DNA of 64,000 nucleotides from UBA2396 sp038042175. GTDB taxonomy: Bacteria; Planctomycetota; Phycisphaerae; Phycisphaerales; UBA1924. The DNA lies in NCBI GenBank assembly GCA_964358855.1, contig CAYHQQ010000013.1, positions 1-64,000 on the forward strand, written 5' to 3'. Below, in pieces: positions 35,420-43,170 of the stretch. Position numbers and translations under genes: made by a program. Each line of letters begins with the position of its first letter. The stretch's first letter is position 1. The notes beneath the pieces are model-generated. The model had not been told where the DNA came from. It ran no database searches and was given only the letters and a program-made list of their open reading frames with translations.

Positions 35420-36811
35420 TCAGTTCCAGTAGTGGGTCACGACCGCCCGCAAGGGGCCCGTCCCCACCTCGACTTCCTGCCAGGGCGACGCGTACGCCGC
35501 CCCTCCACCCGACCCAGAGCCAGTTCCAGAATAGACCACCCGCACCCTGTGCTTTCCCGGGGCGAGCTTGAGCGTCGTCACTCGCGCCTGCCCCGGCAAA
35601 AACGCCCAGCACCGGATGTCCACGTGCTCGGTGGCGATCTGCGCCGCCAAAAGTCCGATCTGCGTCAGCCACCGCGACGTGTCGTTGCGGTTGCTCTTGC
35701 GATCGACCGTCTCGGTGACGGCGTACGCCACGCCCGCCTTGACCAGCGCCCTGGCCACCGCCCGCGCCTGGATCATCGGCATGATCCGGTCGTAATTCGC
35801 CATCGCCACGCCCGACATGTCCTCGATCAACGACAGCTTGGTCGCGCCCTGGCCCTCGATCTCCACCGTCGCGCCCGACACACGGCTGTCGTGCCGACGC
35901 AGGATCGGAATCTCCGCGTACACCTGCACCTTGTCGATCACGATGGGTGGCAACCGAAACGGTGTCTTGGTCGGCCCGCGCCCGCTGAACGCGACCACCA
36001 CCACATTGGCCGTCTCGGTCGTCTTGCCCGCAAGATCGCCAAACGCGCCCGCGTCCACCGCCCCGATCATCCCCTTCTGCCGCTCGATCGCGTCGCCCAG
36101 ACGCGCGGCCGCGATCCGCTGGGCGTCGGTATCTCCCACCGCCATGAACGAGAGTGCCGCGAGATAAACGCCCAGCGGCGACTCGATAAAATCTCCCTGA
36201 TCTTTCGACCCGTGCGTGGCCTGCCACGAGCCCAGCTGCGCCCCGCCACGCTTCTCGACCGCTTGGAACTGCTGGTTGTACCTCTCACGCAGGTAGTTCG
36301 CACGCGTCCCAAAGCGCCTCGCCTCGTTCGTCGCCCCGGGCTCGACGCGCCCCTCCTCCAGCAGCGCCACCATCGTCAGCACGCTCAAATACATGTCCTC
36401 GTAGGGCTCGGCGATGTACCGGCGCACCGTGTCGTTGAGCAGCCACTCCCCCACCACCTCGCCCGCCGACTTCGAGTCGTTGAACTCGGTGTCCTTCTTG
36501 GCCAGCTCGAAATTGGTCAGGGCCGTCTTGGTGTCGCTCAAGGCCAGCGCCACCGACGCCCGATCCATGTGCCAGAGCACCTGGTCCTCGGCATCGTACA
36601 AATTGTGGACCTTGGGATCGTCCAGCGCCGCGGCCGCCTGGGCGTACTCGCCATTGGCGTGAAATTGAGCGAGCTGCTCGCGATGCCTCTCAAACGCGCA
36701 TCCGGTGAGACAGGAAAGAACGAGCCACACCGAGATTCCCAACAACAAAAAGGATCGCTTGGCCCCTCGCGGGTCGAGTCCAGTTTCGGGGTGATTTGCA
36801 CAATCCTTCAT
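35420..36811 (-). CDS. COG3014-like lipoprotein
   Basis: 463 residues: long N-terminal signal with lipobox LTGC (C38), a TPR-like helical region (about 45-130: EQLAQFHANGEYAQAAAALDD), an RRYIAEPYEDMYLSVL segment, and a beta-rich end (KHRVRVVYSGTGSG). The combination of short helical repeats, the AEPYEDM segment and placement just ahead of an LpoB-like gene matches the COG3014 family of outer-membrane lipoproteins, of unknown function. It is the first gene of the minus-strand operon. Confidence 0.75.
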   Translation of the reverse strand: MKDCANHPETGLDPRGAKRSFLLLGISVWLVLSCLTGCAFERHREQLAQFHANGEYAQAAAALDDPKVHNLYDAEDQVLWHMDRASVALALSDTKTALTNFELAKKDTEFNDSKSAGEVVGEWLLNDTVRRYIAEPYEDMYLSVLTMVALLEEGRVEPGATNEARRFGTRANYLRERYNQQFQAVEKRGGAQLGSWQATHGSKDQGDFIESPLGVYLAALSFMAVGDTDAQRIAAARLGDAIERQKGMIGAVDAGAFGDLAGKTTETANVVVVAFSGRGPTKTPFRLPPIVIDKVQVYAEIPILRRHDSRVSGATVEIEGQGATKLSLIEDMSGVAMANYDRIMPMIQARAVARALVKAGVAYAVTETVDRKSNRNDTSRWLTQIGLLAAQIATEHVDIRCWAFLPGQARVTTLKLAPGKHRVRVVYSGTGSGSGGGAAYASPWQEVEVGTGPLRAVVTHYWN

Positions 36812-36955
36812 TAGTGTGCACTATAGGACGAACACAACCGCGAGCAGTTCCGTATAAGGACATGGATATCCGCTTTCGGTCCGGTTATCATTCGCCCTCG
36901 ACCGAGATCTGTCCGGTCCGTACGCCTCCCGTCCACGTCCTTTCAAGGAACCTTC

Positions 36956-37993
36956 ATGACGGCAACGCAGAACGACATTCAACACGCCATTCCCACGCTC
37001 AAAGTTCGAAGCTCCCCGGTACAAACCCCGGCCATTGAAATCAAACCCGCACCCGCTCCCAGGCCCAAGCTGGGCCTCCTCACCACGTTCATCTCGATGC
37101 TGGTCGATTCGTCCAAGCTGAGCATCCACGCCGAGCGCCCCTCCGCGCTTCTCCAGACCATCCGCATCATCCCGTTCGCGCTCATGCACCTGGGCTGCCT
37201 CCTGATCATCTGGGCCGGTTTCAGCTGGACCGCCCTGGCCCTGGCGATCGCCCTGTACGCGATCCGCATGTTCGCCATCACCGGCTTCTATCACCGCTAT
37301 TTCAGCCACCGGACCTTCAAGACCAGCCGCCCCATGCAGTTTGTCTTTGGACTCCTTGGCTGCTCGGCCGTCCAGCGCGGGCCCCTCTGGTGGGCCGCCC
37401 ACCACCGCGAGCACCACCGCCACAGCGATACCGAAGAGGATCTGCACTCCCCCAGCCGGCACGGCCTGCTGTGGGCCCACATGATGTGGTTCCTCCAGCC
37501 CGAGAACGCCGCCACCAACACCAAGGTCATCCCGGATCTCGCGAAATATCCCGAGCTCCGCTTCATCGATCGCTACGACCTCATCGTTCCCGCCTCGCTC
37601 GCCGCCACGCTCTTTGGCCTGGGCTGGCTCATCGGAAACTTCATCCCCTCCAGCGGCACCAGCGGCTTCCAGTTCCTGGCGTGGGGCTTCTTTGTCTCCA
37701 CCGTCGTCTGCTACCACGCGACCTACACGATCAACTCGCTCAGTCACACCTGGGGAAACCGTCGCTTCAAGACCGACGACACCAGCCGCAACAACATCTT
37801 CCTCGCTCTGCTCACCTTCGGCGAGGGATGGCACAACAATCACCACTACTTCCCCGGCGCCGCTCGCCAGGGTTTCTACTGGTGGGAGATCGATCTCACC
37901 TACTACACACTCTGGGCACTCAGCAAAGTCGGCCTGGTCTGGGACCTCAACCCCGTGCCCGCCCGCGTGTACGCCGCCGCCAAGGCCAAGTAA
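36956..37993 (+). CDS. Membrane fatty-acid (acyl-CoA) desaturase
   Basis: 345 residues, integral membrane di-iron enzyme. The three histidine boxes are HRYFSH (113-118), HHREHHRHSD (149-158) and HNNHH (293-297), as in delta-9 acyl-CoA/acyl-lipid desaturases. Membrane helices flank them. It introduces a double bond into saturated acyl chains. The next gene is a cyclopropane-fatty-acid-type methyltransferase, which uses unsaturated chains, so the two may form a pathway. ATG 36956 has AAGGAA upstream. Confidence 0.92.
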   Translation: MTATQNDIQHAIPTLKVRSSPVQTPAIEIKPAPAPRPKLGLLTTFISMLVDSSKLSIHAERPSALLQTIRIIPFALMHLGCLLIIWAGFSWTALALAIALYAIRMFAITGFYHRYFSHRTFKTSRPMQFVFGLLGCSAVQRGPLWWAAHHREHHRHSDTEEDLHSPSRHGLLWAHMMWFLQPENAATNTKVIPDLAKYPELRFIDRYDLIVPASLAATLFGLGWLIGNFIPSSGTSGFQFLAWGFFVSTVVCYHATYTINSLSHTWGNRRFKTDDTSRNNIFLALLTFGEGWHNNHHYFPGAARQGFYWWEIDLTYYTLWALSKVGLVWDLNPVPARVYAAAKAK

Positions 37994-38056
37994 CCGCGCG
38001 AGCTCCGGGAGAGGCGCCCACCCGACGGGTCGGATCGACCATAGGGTAACGCGTCT

Positions 38057-39310
38057 ATGCCCTCTTCTGTCCGCTCCAGACCCTTGGTGCTGCGGCTCGC
38101 GCCGCCGAGATTCATGGCCTTTGTGGCCAGGCGACTTCTCTTCGCAGCACTGAGAAACCTCAAGCACGCAAGCGTGACCTTCGTCGACGCCGGGAACACT
38201 CGTACCTTCGGGCAAGCCTCGCCCGACTATCCCGTCCGCGCCACGATCACCGTGCACGACCCCCGGTTCTACGCCGCCGCCGCCTTCGGCGGGAGCATCG
38301 GCGCCGGCGAGTCGTTCATGCGAGGCGAGTGGTCCTGCGATGACCTCACCGGCGTCTGCCGCATGGTCGTGAAGAACCGTGCCGTCTTCAACTCCATCGA
38401 CGGCCCATGGACAGCGGTCGTCCGAGCCTGGCGCTTCCTCACGCTCTTCCTCACACGCAACACCCGCTCGGGCAGCCGTCGCAACATCGCCGCGCACTAC
38501 GACCTCTCCAACGAGTTCTTCTCGCTCTGGCTCGACCCGACGATGATGTACAGCTGCGCGATCTACCAGGACGCCGGCGCTCCCATCCCGCCCGCCGATC
38601 TGCACCGCGCGCAGCTCGTCCGCCTGGACCGTCTCCGCGACCGTTTGGCGGTGACCCCGGACGACCACGTGCTGGAGATCGGCACGGGCTGGGGCGGCCT
38701 GGCCACCCACTTCGCCCGCACGACCGGCTGCCGCGTCACCACGACCACCATCAGCAAGGAGCAGGCCGCCTACGCCCGCGCACTCGTCGCCGGTGAAAGC
38801 CTGGCCCCACGCGTCACGATCCTGGAGCAGGACTACCGAGATCTACGGGGCGAGTTCGACAAGCTCGTGAGCGTCGAGATGATCGAGGCGGTCGGCCCCG
38901 AGTTCTTGGGCACCTACTTCGCCAGCTGCGCCGGTCTGCTCAAGCCCGGCGGGCTCTTCATGCTCCAGGCGATCGTGATCGAGGACCGGTTCTACACCGA
39001 GGGCGCCAACTGGGTCGATTTCATCAAGAAGCACATCTTCCCCGGGAGCTTCATCCCAAGCCGTGCCGTGCTCAAGGAGGCGGCTCACCACGCCGGCTTC
39101 GACCTGGTCGAGACCCACGAGATCGGCCCGCACTACGCGACCACCCTCGCCGAGTGGCGTCGCCGGTTCTTCGCCCAACTCCCCCGCGTCAAGGCCTTGG
39201 GCTTCGACGACACTTTTGTCCGCATGTGGGAGTTCTACCTCGCCTACTGCGAGGCCGGCTTCGCCGAATCGCACCTTGGGGACGTCCAGATGCTCCTCAG
39301 AAGGCGATGA
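38057..39310 (+). CDS. Cyclopropane-fatty-acyl-phospholipid synthase family methyltransferase
   Basis: 417 residues. Family marks are HYDLSNEFFSLWLDPTMMYSCAIY (147-170), the SAM-binding loop LEIGTGWGGLATHFA (206-220), TTISKEQAAYAR and SVEMIEAVG. It probably methylates unsaturated phospholipid acyl chains to cyclopropane or methyl-branched forms with S-adenosylmethionine. It lies 63 bp after the desaturase gene on the same strand. Confidence 0.92.
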   Translation: MPSSVRSRPLVLRLAPPRFMAFVARRLLFAALRNLKHASVTFVDAGNTRTFGQASPDYPVRATITVHDPRFYAAAAFGGSIGAGESFMRGEWSCDDLTGVCRMVVKNRAVFNSIDGPWTAVVRAWRFLTLFLTRNTRSGSRRNIAAHYDLSNEFFSLWLDPTMMYSCAIYQDAGAPIPPADLHRAQLVRLDRLRDRLAVTPDDHVLEIGTGWGGLATHFARTTGCRVTTTTISKEQAAYARALVAGESLAPRVTILEQDYRDLRGEFDKLVSVEMIEAVGPEFLGTYFASCAGLLKPGGLFMLQAIVIEDRFYTEGANWVDFIKKHIFPGSFIPSRAVLKEAAHHAGFDLVETHEIGPHYATTLAEWRRRFFAQLPRVKALGFDDTFVRMWEFYLAYCEAGFAESHLGDVQMLLRRR

Positions 39311-39411
39311 AAGCCCTCAGGACCGCCCTTTTGTGGAATGGCGAGGCCATCTCGCCTATCCTCTGGGCCCGGTCTTGTTCCGATCGGGCACCAAACAGAC
39401 GGGATCAGCTC

Positions 39412-39819
39412 ATGTCACAGAAGCCCACCAGCCAGACCTCCATCCTCGAAGACATCAACAAGTCCACGCTCAAAACCGACATCCCCAAGATGGACATCGG
39501 CGACACCGTGGCGGTCCACCTTCGCATCGTTGAGGGCGACAAGGAACGCACCCAGGTCTTCCAGGGTGTCCTCATCGCCCGCTCCGGGCGTGCGATCGAC
39601 GAGCACATCACGCTCCGCCGGATCGTCGACGGCGTGGGCGTCGAGCGCATCCTCCCGATGCACTCTCCGCTGGTCGCCAAGTACGAAGTCCTCCGCCACG
39701 GCGATGCCCGTCGCGCCAAGCTCTACTACCTCCGCGACCGCGAGGGCAAGAGCCAGCGCCTCCGCGATCGCCGCCGCGGCATGAAGCACGTCGGCAAGAT
39801 CGCCCACACCGAGGGATAA
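39412..39819 (+). CDS. rplS: Ribosomal protein L19
   Basis: 135 residues of L19: IPKMDIGDTVAVHLRIVEGDKERTQVFQGVLIARSG, then the conserved HSPLVAKYEVLRHGDARRAKLYYLRDREGKSQRLRDRR. It binds 23S rRNA at the 30S-50S interface. ATG 39412 is chosen over an upstream frame start because the family begins about here; no strong SD is seen. The usual rpsP-rimM-trmD-rplS order is not present; L19 stands alone after the lipid-modifying genes. A terminator follows. Confidence 0.95.
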   Translation: MSQKPTSQTSILEDINKSTLKTDIPKMDIGDTVAVHLRIVEGDKERTQVFQGVLIARSGRAIDEHITLRRIVDGVGVERILPMHSPLVAKYEVLRHGDARRAKLYYLRDREGKSQRLRDRRRGMKHVGKIAHTEG

Positions 39820-39850
39820 GCCTTCCGCTCGACAACAAGACGAATACCCG

Positions 39851-39879
39851 ACCGGGACCGCAAGGCCCCGGTTTTCTTT
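39851..39879 (+). terminator. Rho-independent terminator after rplS
   Basis: ACCGGGACC and GGCCCCGGT form a 9-bp stem with one mismatch and a GCAA tetraloop, followed by TTTTCTTT. It ends 32 bp after the rplS stop. Confidence 0.8.
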
Positions 39880-39914
39880 GGCGCACACCCCCCCGCCCCT
39901 TCTACACTGCCGAC

Positions 39915-40535
39915 ATGGACGCGCCGCTCACCTCGCTCCCCTTTGGCCAACTGCTCGACTCGATCGCCGCCAAGACTCCCACGCCCGGAGGCGGCGCGGT
40001 CGCCGGCGCGGTCGGGGCGCTCTCTGCCGCCCTTGCGGGAATGGTTGTCTCTTACTCCGTCGGCAAGAAGTCGCTCGCGGCGTTCCAGGACAAGCTCGTG
40101 GCCGCCAGCGCGTCGCTGGTCAAGGCCCGCACGCTCATGCTCCGCCTCGCCGACGAGGACGCCGCGGCCTACGGGCTCGTCAATGAGCTCTCTCGCCTCG
40201 CCGAGACCGACGAGCGCCGCACGCGCGAGTGGCCCGCCGCGAGCATGGCTGCGGTGCAGGTCCCCATGGCCGTCATCGCCGCATCCACCGACCTGCTCCG
40301 CCACTTCGAAGAGCTGACAACGATCTCCAACCGCCACCTGCGCAGCGACCTTGCGATCGCGGCGGTTCTCGCCGAGGCAACCGCCCGCGCGGGCCGGTGG
40401 AACGTCGTCGTGAATGTCGGCGGGCTCGACGCGGCTGCCGGCGCCCGGTTCCTCGTGGAGTCGGGCTCGATGGTCGCGGCCGCCGCCGCACTGTGCGCCA
40501 AAGTCGAGAAAGCGTGCGCGGAGCCCGCGCCGTGA
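39915..40535 (+). CDS. Cyclodeaminase/cyclohydrolase family protein
   Basis: 206-residue all-helical protein matching the formiminotetrahydrofolate cyclodeaminase-type domain (FTCD_C): TPTPGGGAVAGAVGALSAALAGMVVSYS near the N-terminus, then DEDAAAYGLV and ADLRSDLAIAA-like helices (HLRSDLAIAAVLAEATARAG). It should act in one-carbon folate metabolism, perhaps with a partner elsewhere. Its stop overlaps the next gene's GTG start by four bases. Confidence 0.85.
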   Translation: MDAPLTSLPFGQLLDSIAAKTPTPGGGAVAGAVGALSAALAGMVVSYSVGKKSLAAFQDKLVAASASLVKARTLMLRLADEDAAAYGLVNELSRLAETDERRTREWPAASMAAVQVPMAVIAASTDLLRHFEELTTISNRHLRSDLAIAAVLAEATARAGRWNVVVNVGGLDAAAGARFLVESGSMVAAAAALCAKVEKACAEPAP

Positions 40536-41041
40536 GCGATTCCGACTTCCCGCGCGGCGACACCAACCCCGATCAAGCTCCCGATGGTCCCGAGTGGTTC
40601 TCCCCCGTCGACCCGCGCACCGGCGACCCCGGCCTTCGCTTCTCCTGCACCATGTGCGGCAACTGCTGCACCGGCGCCGAGGGCTACGTGCTGGTCACCG
40701 ACGCCGAGTGCGAAGCGCTGGCCGCCCGCCAGGGCATCCCCGTCGCCGAATTCATCGACCGCTTCACCCGCATCCTGCCCCAGGGGCGAAGCCTGACCGA
40801 GCGCCTGAGCAGCGTGGGCATGGACTGCGTCTATCTCGACCGCGAGAAGATCCCCGGCAAAGCCGTCTGCGGCGTCTACGAAGACCGCCCGGGCCAATGC
40901 CGCACCTGGCCCTTCTGGCCCAGCGTGGTCAAAGACATGAAGACCTGGCAACGCCACAAGCAGATTTGTCCGGGCATGGACAAGGGCAAACTTGTGACGA
41001 TCGCAGAGATCCGCATCCAGCGCGATTCGTTTCGGATCTAA
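40532..41041 (+). CDS. YkgJ-family cysteine-cluster (zinc/iron-chelating) protein
   Basis: 169 residues. A cysteine cluster SCTMCGNCCTG (C39, C42, C45, C46) with later C99, C113 and C123 (GQCRTWPFWP) is the family's probable metal site, annotated as zinc- or iron-binding. The function is unknown; relatives sometimes modify flagellin or bind iron. Starts at GTG 40532 within the previous gene's stop (GTGA). Confidence 0.85.
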   Translation: MSDSDFPRGDTNPDQAPDGPEWFSPVDPRTGDPGLRFSCTMCGNCCTGAEGYVLVTDAECEALAARQGIPVAEFIDRFTRILPQGRSLTERLSSVGMDCVYLDREKIPGKAVCGVYEDRPGQCRTWPFWPSVVKDMKTWQRHKQICPGMDKGKLVTIAEIRIQRDSFRI

Positions 41042-41466
41042 GAAGAAGCTCGACGCTCGCGTTCGATCTGCTCGAGCACGGGAGTGCTGAAGCCGCCGAC
41101 GTGCTTCTTGCCTCCGCGGTCATAGAGCCAATCCTGAACCTCAGCGGCAGGGATTCGGAGCGGATCCCCGGCCACTTCCGAGGTCGCGCCTTTCGGATCG
41201 CTGTCGAGCGTGCCGACGAAAACCCCATTGTCTTCCATCGCCTCCACACGCACCCACATGTACTTCAGCCCAGCACGCCCATCGGTGCGCCGAAAGGCGG
41301 CCTTCACCATGAACCGGACGCCGGCCGGACGCTCGCGGAGCAGATCGATGAACTCGGGCAGTCGCTTCTGTGCCCGTGCCGTGGCGCGAGCCAGGCGAGG
41401 GTCGTTCGCCGGGGCGATGAAAGCCGAGTCGAAAGAATATCGCGGATCCGAGTCTTCGGACATCAT
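41038..41466 (-). CDS. DUF2314-like protein
   Basis: 142 residues. Recognised by VRFMVKAAFRRTDGRAGLKYMWVRVEAMEDNGVFVGTLDSDPK and DWLYDRGGK, matching the DUF2314 pattern (a beta-barrel of unknown function, found in toxin-immunity and regulatory settings). It converges on the YkgJ-family gene with four bases of overlapping stops. ATG 41463 is an alternative start. No clear SD is seen. Confidence 0.7.
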   Translation of the reverse strand: MMSEDSDPRYSFDSAFIAPANDPRLARATARAQKRLPEFIDLLRERPAGVRFMVKAAFRRTDGRAGLKYMWVRVEAMEDNGVFVGTLDSDPKGATSEVAGDPLRIPAAEVQDWLYDRGGKKHVGGFSTPVLEQIERERRASS

Positions 41467-41518
41467 CGGAGTCTAATCGAAGTCGTGGACGTATCAACAG
41501 AGAACCACCGCGTGCCAA

Positions 41519-41899
41519 TCAGCCCACCCCATCAATCCCAACCAGCCGAATCCAAACCGGCGGCTCCAGCGGGCGCACGTCGGTCGCGCTGCGTCTGGTC
41601 ACCGCGTCCTCGACCATCATGCCCGTGAGGTGATCGAAGCAGTCGGCGCCGGGCATGGGTTCGGCGTCCCCGTGCACGTCGCGCGTGCCCGAGTTGATGG
41701 CGGCAAAGAGATCGTGCGAGGTGGAGGCGGCCAGCTCGAGCTTGGGTGCCCCCTTGGGACGCGACCAGGTGGTGGCCCGTCGCTCAAGGGTCCGGGTGCT
41801 CTCGCGGGCGATGGCGGCATGACTGGGTGGCCGCAGGGTGGTGTGGTGGTGCGGATGCCCTTGATGGAGCCTGGGAAATGTCTGGGTGTCGCCGTCCAT
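41519..41899 (-). CDS. Uncertain His/Thr/Arg-rich small protein
   Basis: 126 residues if it starts at ATG 41899 (MDGDTQTFPRL). It has a His-rich patch (HQGHPHHHTTLRPPSH), ERRATTWSRPKGAPKLELAASTSHDLFAAINSGTRDVHGDAEPMPGADCFDHLTGMM and ends VWIRLVGIDGVG. No family recognised. The opposite strand is also open over part of it, so coding status is unproven; the middle of this reading looks more protein-like than the alternative. Confidence 0.35.
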   Translation of the reverse strand: MDGDTQTFPRLHQGHPHHHTTLRPPSHAAIARESTRTLERRATTWSRPKGAPKLELAASTSHDLFAAINSGTRDVHGDAEPMPGADCFDHLTGMMVEDAVTRRSATDVRPLEPPVWIRLVGIDGVG

Positions 41900-42368
41900 G
41901 GCTGCTCCGTGATCGGGCGCGACGATTTGGGTGTCGCGCAAGTCTTGCGCGACTTTGAGCGGCAGTTGATTCCGCCCCCGTGCTCGCGCGTTTGAATTCC
42001 TCGATGCCCCTTCCCTGATTCTTGTGGAAGCGTGGCTGGTTTTCATGACAATTCCCAACTCACGGCAAGTTTTCACCCTGTACTCACATTCTTTTCAAAC
42101 TTCGCGAACGTGTTGGGCGTTTGCGGAGTTATGTTATCGGATAGATGAATTATCCCTGAAAGGCCCAGGTGGATTTCGAGGTCCGATCAGGGATTGGTCG
42201 ATGGGAATGCAGATCTGTTCCGCCCTGCTTTCGCGGGCGCGCTTGAGTCCCCAGTTCATTTCGGGTGGAGGAACGATCGCGGTGGTGTCGGCTGGTGGCC
42301 GATTGTCGATCGTTAACCATGGTGGCGTTTGGGGATTGTGGCCCCGAACGGGTGAATGGAGTCGTTCC
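41900..42368. other. 469-bp intergenic region upstream of the sigma factor gene
   Basis: No convincing gene. The stretch 42040-42170 is noticeably AT-richer than its surroundings (for example GTTATGTTATCGGATAG near 42128), suggesting a promoter region for the sigma factor. The reading frame of the sigma gene is open back to 42024, but the translation looks non-coding. Confidence 0.45.
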
Positions 42369-42884
42369 ATGCAGAACGGAAGCAGACGCGGCGTGCTCGT
42401 CATGAAGCTGTTCGAGGAGTTCTACGAGCGGGTTTACTGGTTTGCCAGGAGGTCCGTCGACGCTCCCACCGCCGAGGACGTGGCTCAGGAGGTCTTCGTG
42501 CGCCTCCTGCGGATCGTCGATCTCGAGGATCGCCTCGTCACTTCGAGCTACCTCGTTAAGGTGGCCGACAACCTCATCAAGCGCCGCCACAAGCAAAAGC
42601 TGCTTCAGGAACGATTCGAGCACATCGAACGCCGCTCCGGCGACGAGCCCGAGTGGATCGATCGCGAGGTCGAGCCCGCCCAGCCCGTCAACGACCCGGC
42701 GCTTGCCCGCCTCTCAAAGCAGGAGCACGCCGCCCTGCGCCTGATTGTCTGCGAAGGGCTCAGCTACGAGGCGGTCTCCAAATCGCTCGCGGCCAACGTG
42801 TCGACCGTGAGCAACTGGAAGTTCCGAGGTCTCCGCAAGCTCAAGAACGAGGCCCAGGAGCGACTGGGCAGCATCGCCGGATAA
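42369..42884 (+). CDS. ECF-type RNA polymerase sigma factor
   Basis: 171 residues. A sigma-70 region 2 (FEEFYERVYWFARRSVDAPTAEDVAQEVFVRLLRI, about 15-49) and region 4 helix-turn-helix (LSKQEHAALRLIVCEGLSYEAVSKSLAANVSTVSNWKFRGLRKLK, about 115-160) are clear. It should direct transcription of a specific regulon. No anti-sigma factor homolog is seen, although the small membrane protein convergent with it (42886-43116) is of a size to be one. ATG 42369 follows a weak SD. Confidence 0.87.
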   Translation: MQNGSRRGVLVMKLFEEFYERVYWFARRSVDAPTAEDVAQEVFVRLLRIVDLEDRLVTSSYLVKVADNLIKRRHKQKLLQERFEHIERRSGDEPEWIDREVEPAQPVNDPALARLSKQEHAALRLIVCEGLSYEAVSKSLAANVSTVSNWKFRGLRKLKNEAQERLGSIAG

Positions 42885-42885
42885 C

Positions 42886-43116
42886 TCACGCGGCCTGCTT
42901 CGGGGCTTCGAAGACCTCCACGACCTCGGCTTCGACGGGATCACTTTCCTGCGAGCGCCGTGAATATTCCAGCCGAAGCTCCTTGGTCCGGCGCTGCAAA
43001 TCCGTCACCGCACAGTGGTTACGCATGAATGCCGCGGCGGCGTACAGCACCCCGAACGCCCCCGCGATCGCCACAAACCCCAGGCACGCCCAGATCGCCA
43101 GTGAGAACTGCGTCAT
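42886..43116 (-). CDS. Small single-pass membrane protein
   Basis: 76 residues: membrane helix FSLAIWACLGFVAIAGAFGVLYAAAAFM (about 4-31), then a basic/charged coil (DLQRRTKELRLEYSRRSQES) and an acidic-aliphatic tail ending EVFEAPKQAA. It is convergent with the sigma factor gene, one base apart. The family is not recognised; a bona fide small gene is likely because of the helix and start placement. Confidence 0.55.
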   Translation of the reverse strand: MTQFSLAIWACLGFVAIAGAFGVLYAAAAFMRNHCAVTDLQRRTKELRLEYSRRSQESDPVEAEVVEVFEAPKQAA

Positions 43117-43170
43117 GGAATGCGAATCGGTCCGGGAACCGCCGGGCTTGATCTCTTGTAGAATGGGTCG

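Noticed and set aside
41630..41995. 121-residue plus-strand reading opposite 41519-41899
   Set aside because: It is Gly/Val-rich without recognisable segments and looks like the shadow of the minus-strand reading.
42024..42368. N-terminal extension of the sigma factor to 286 residues
   Set aside because: The upstream translation has no sigma-like features, its base composition is that of the intergenic region, and ATG 42369 starts just before region 2.
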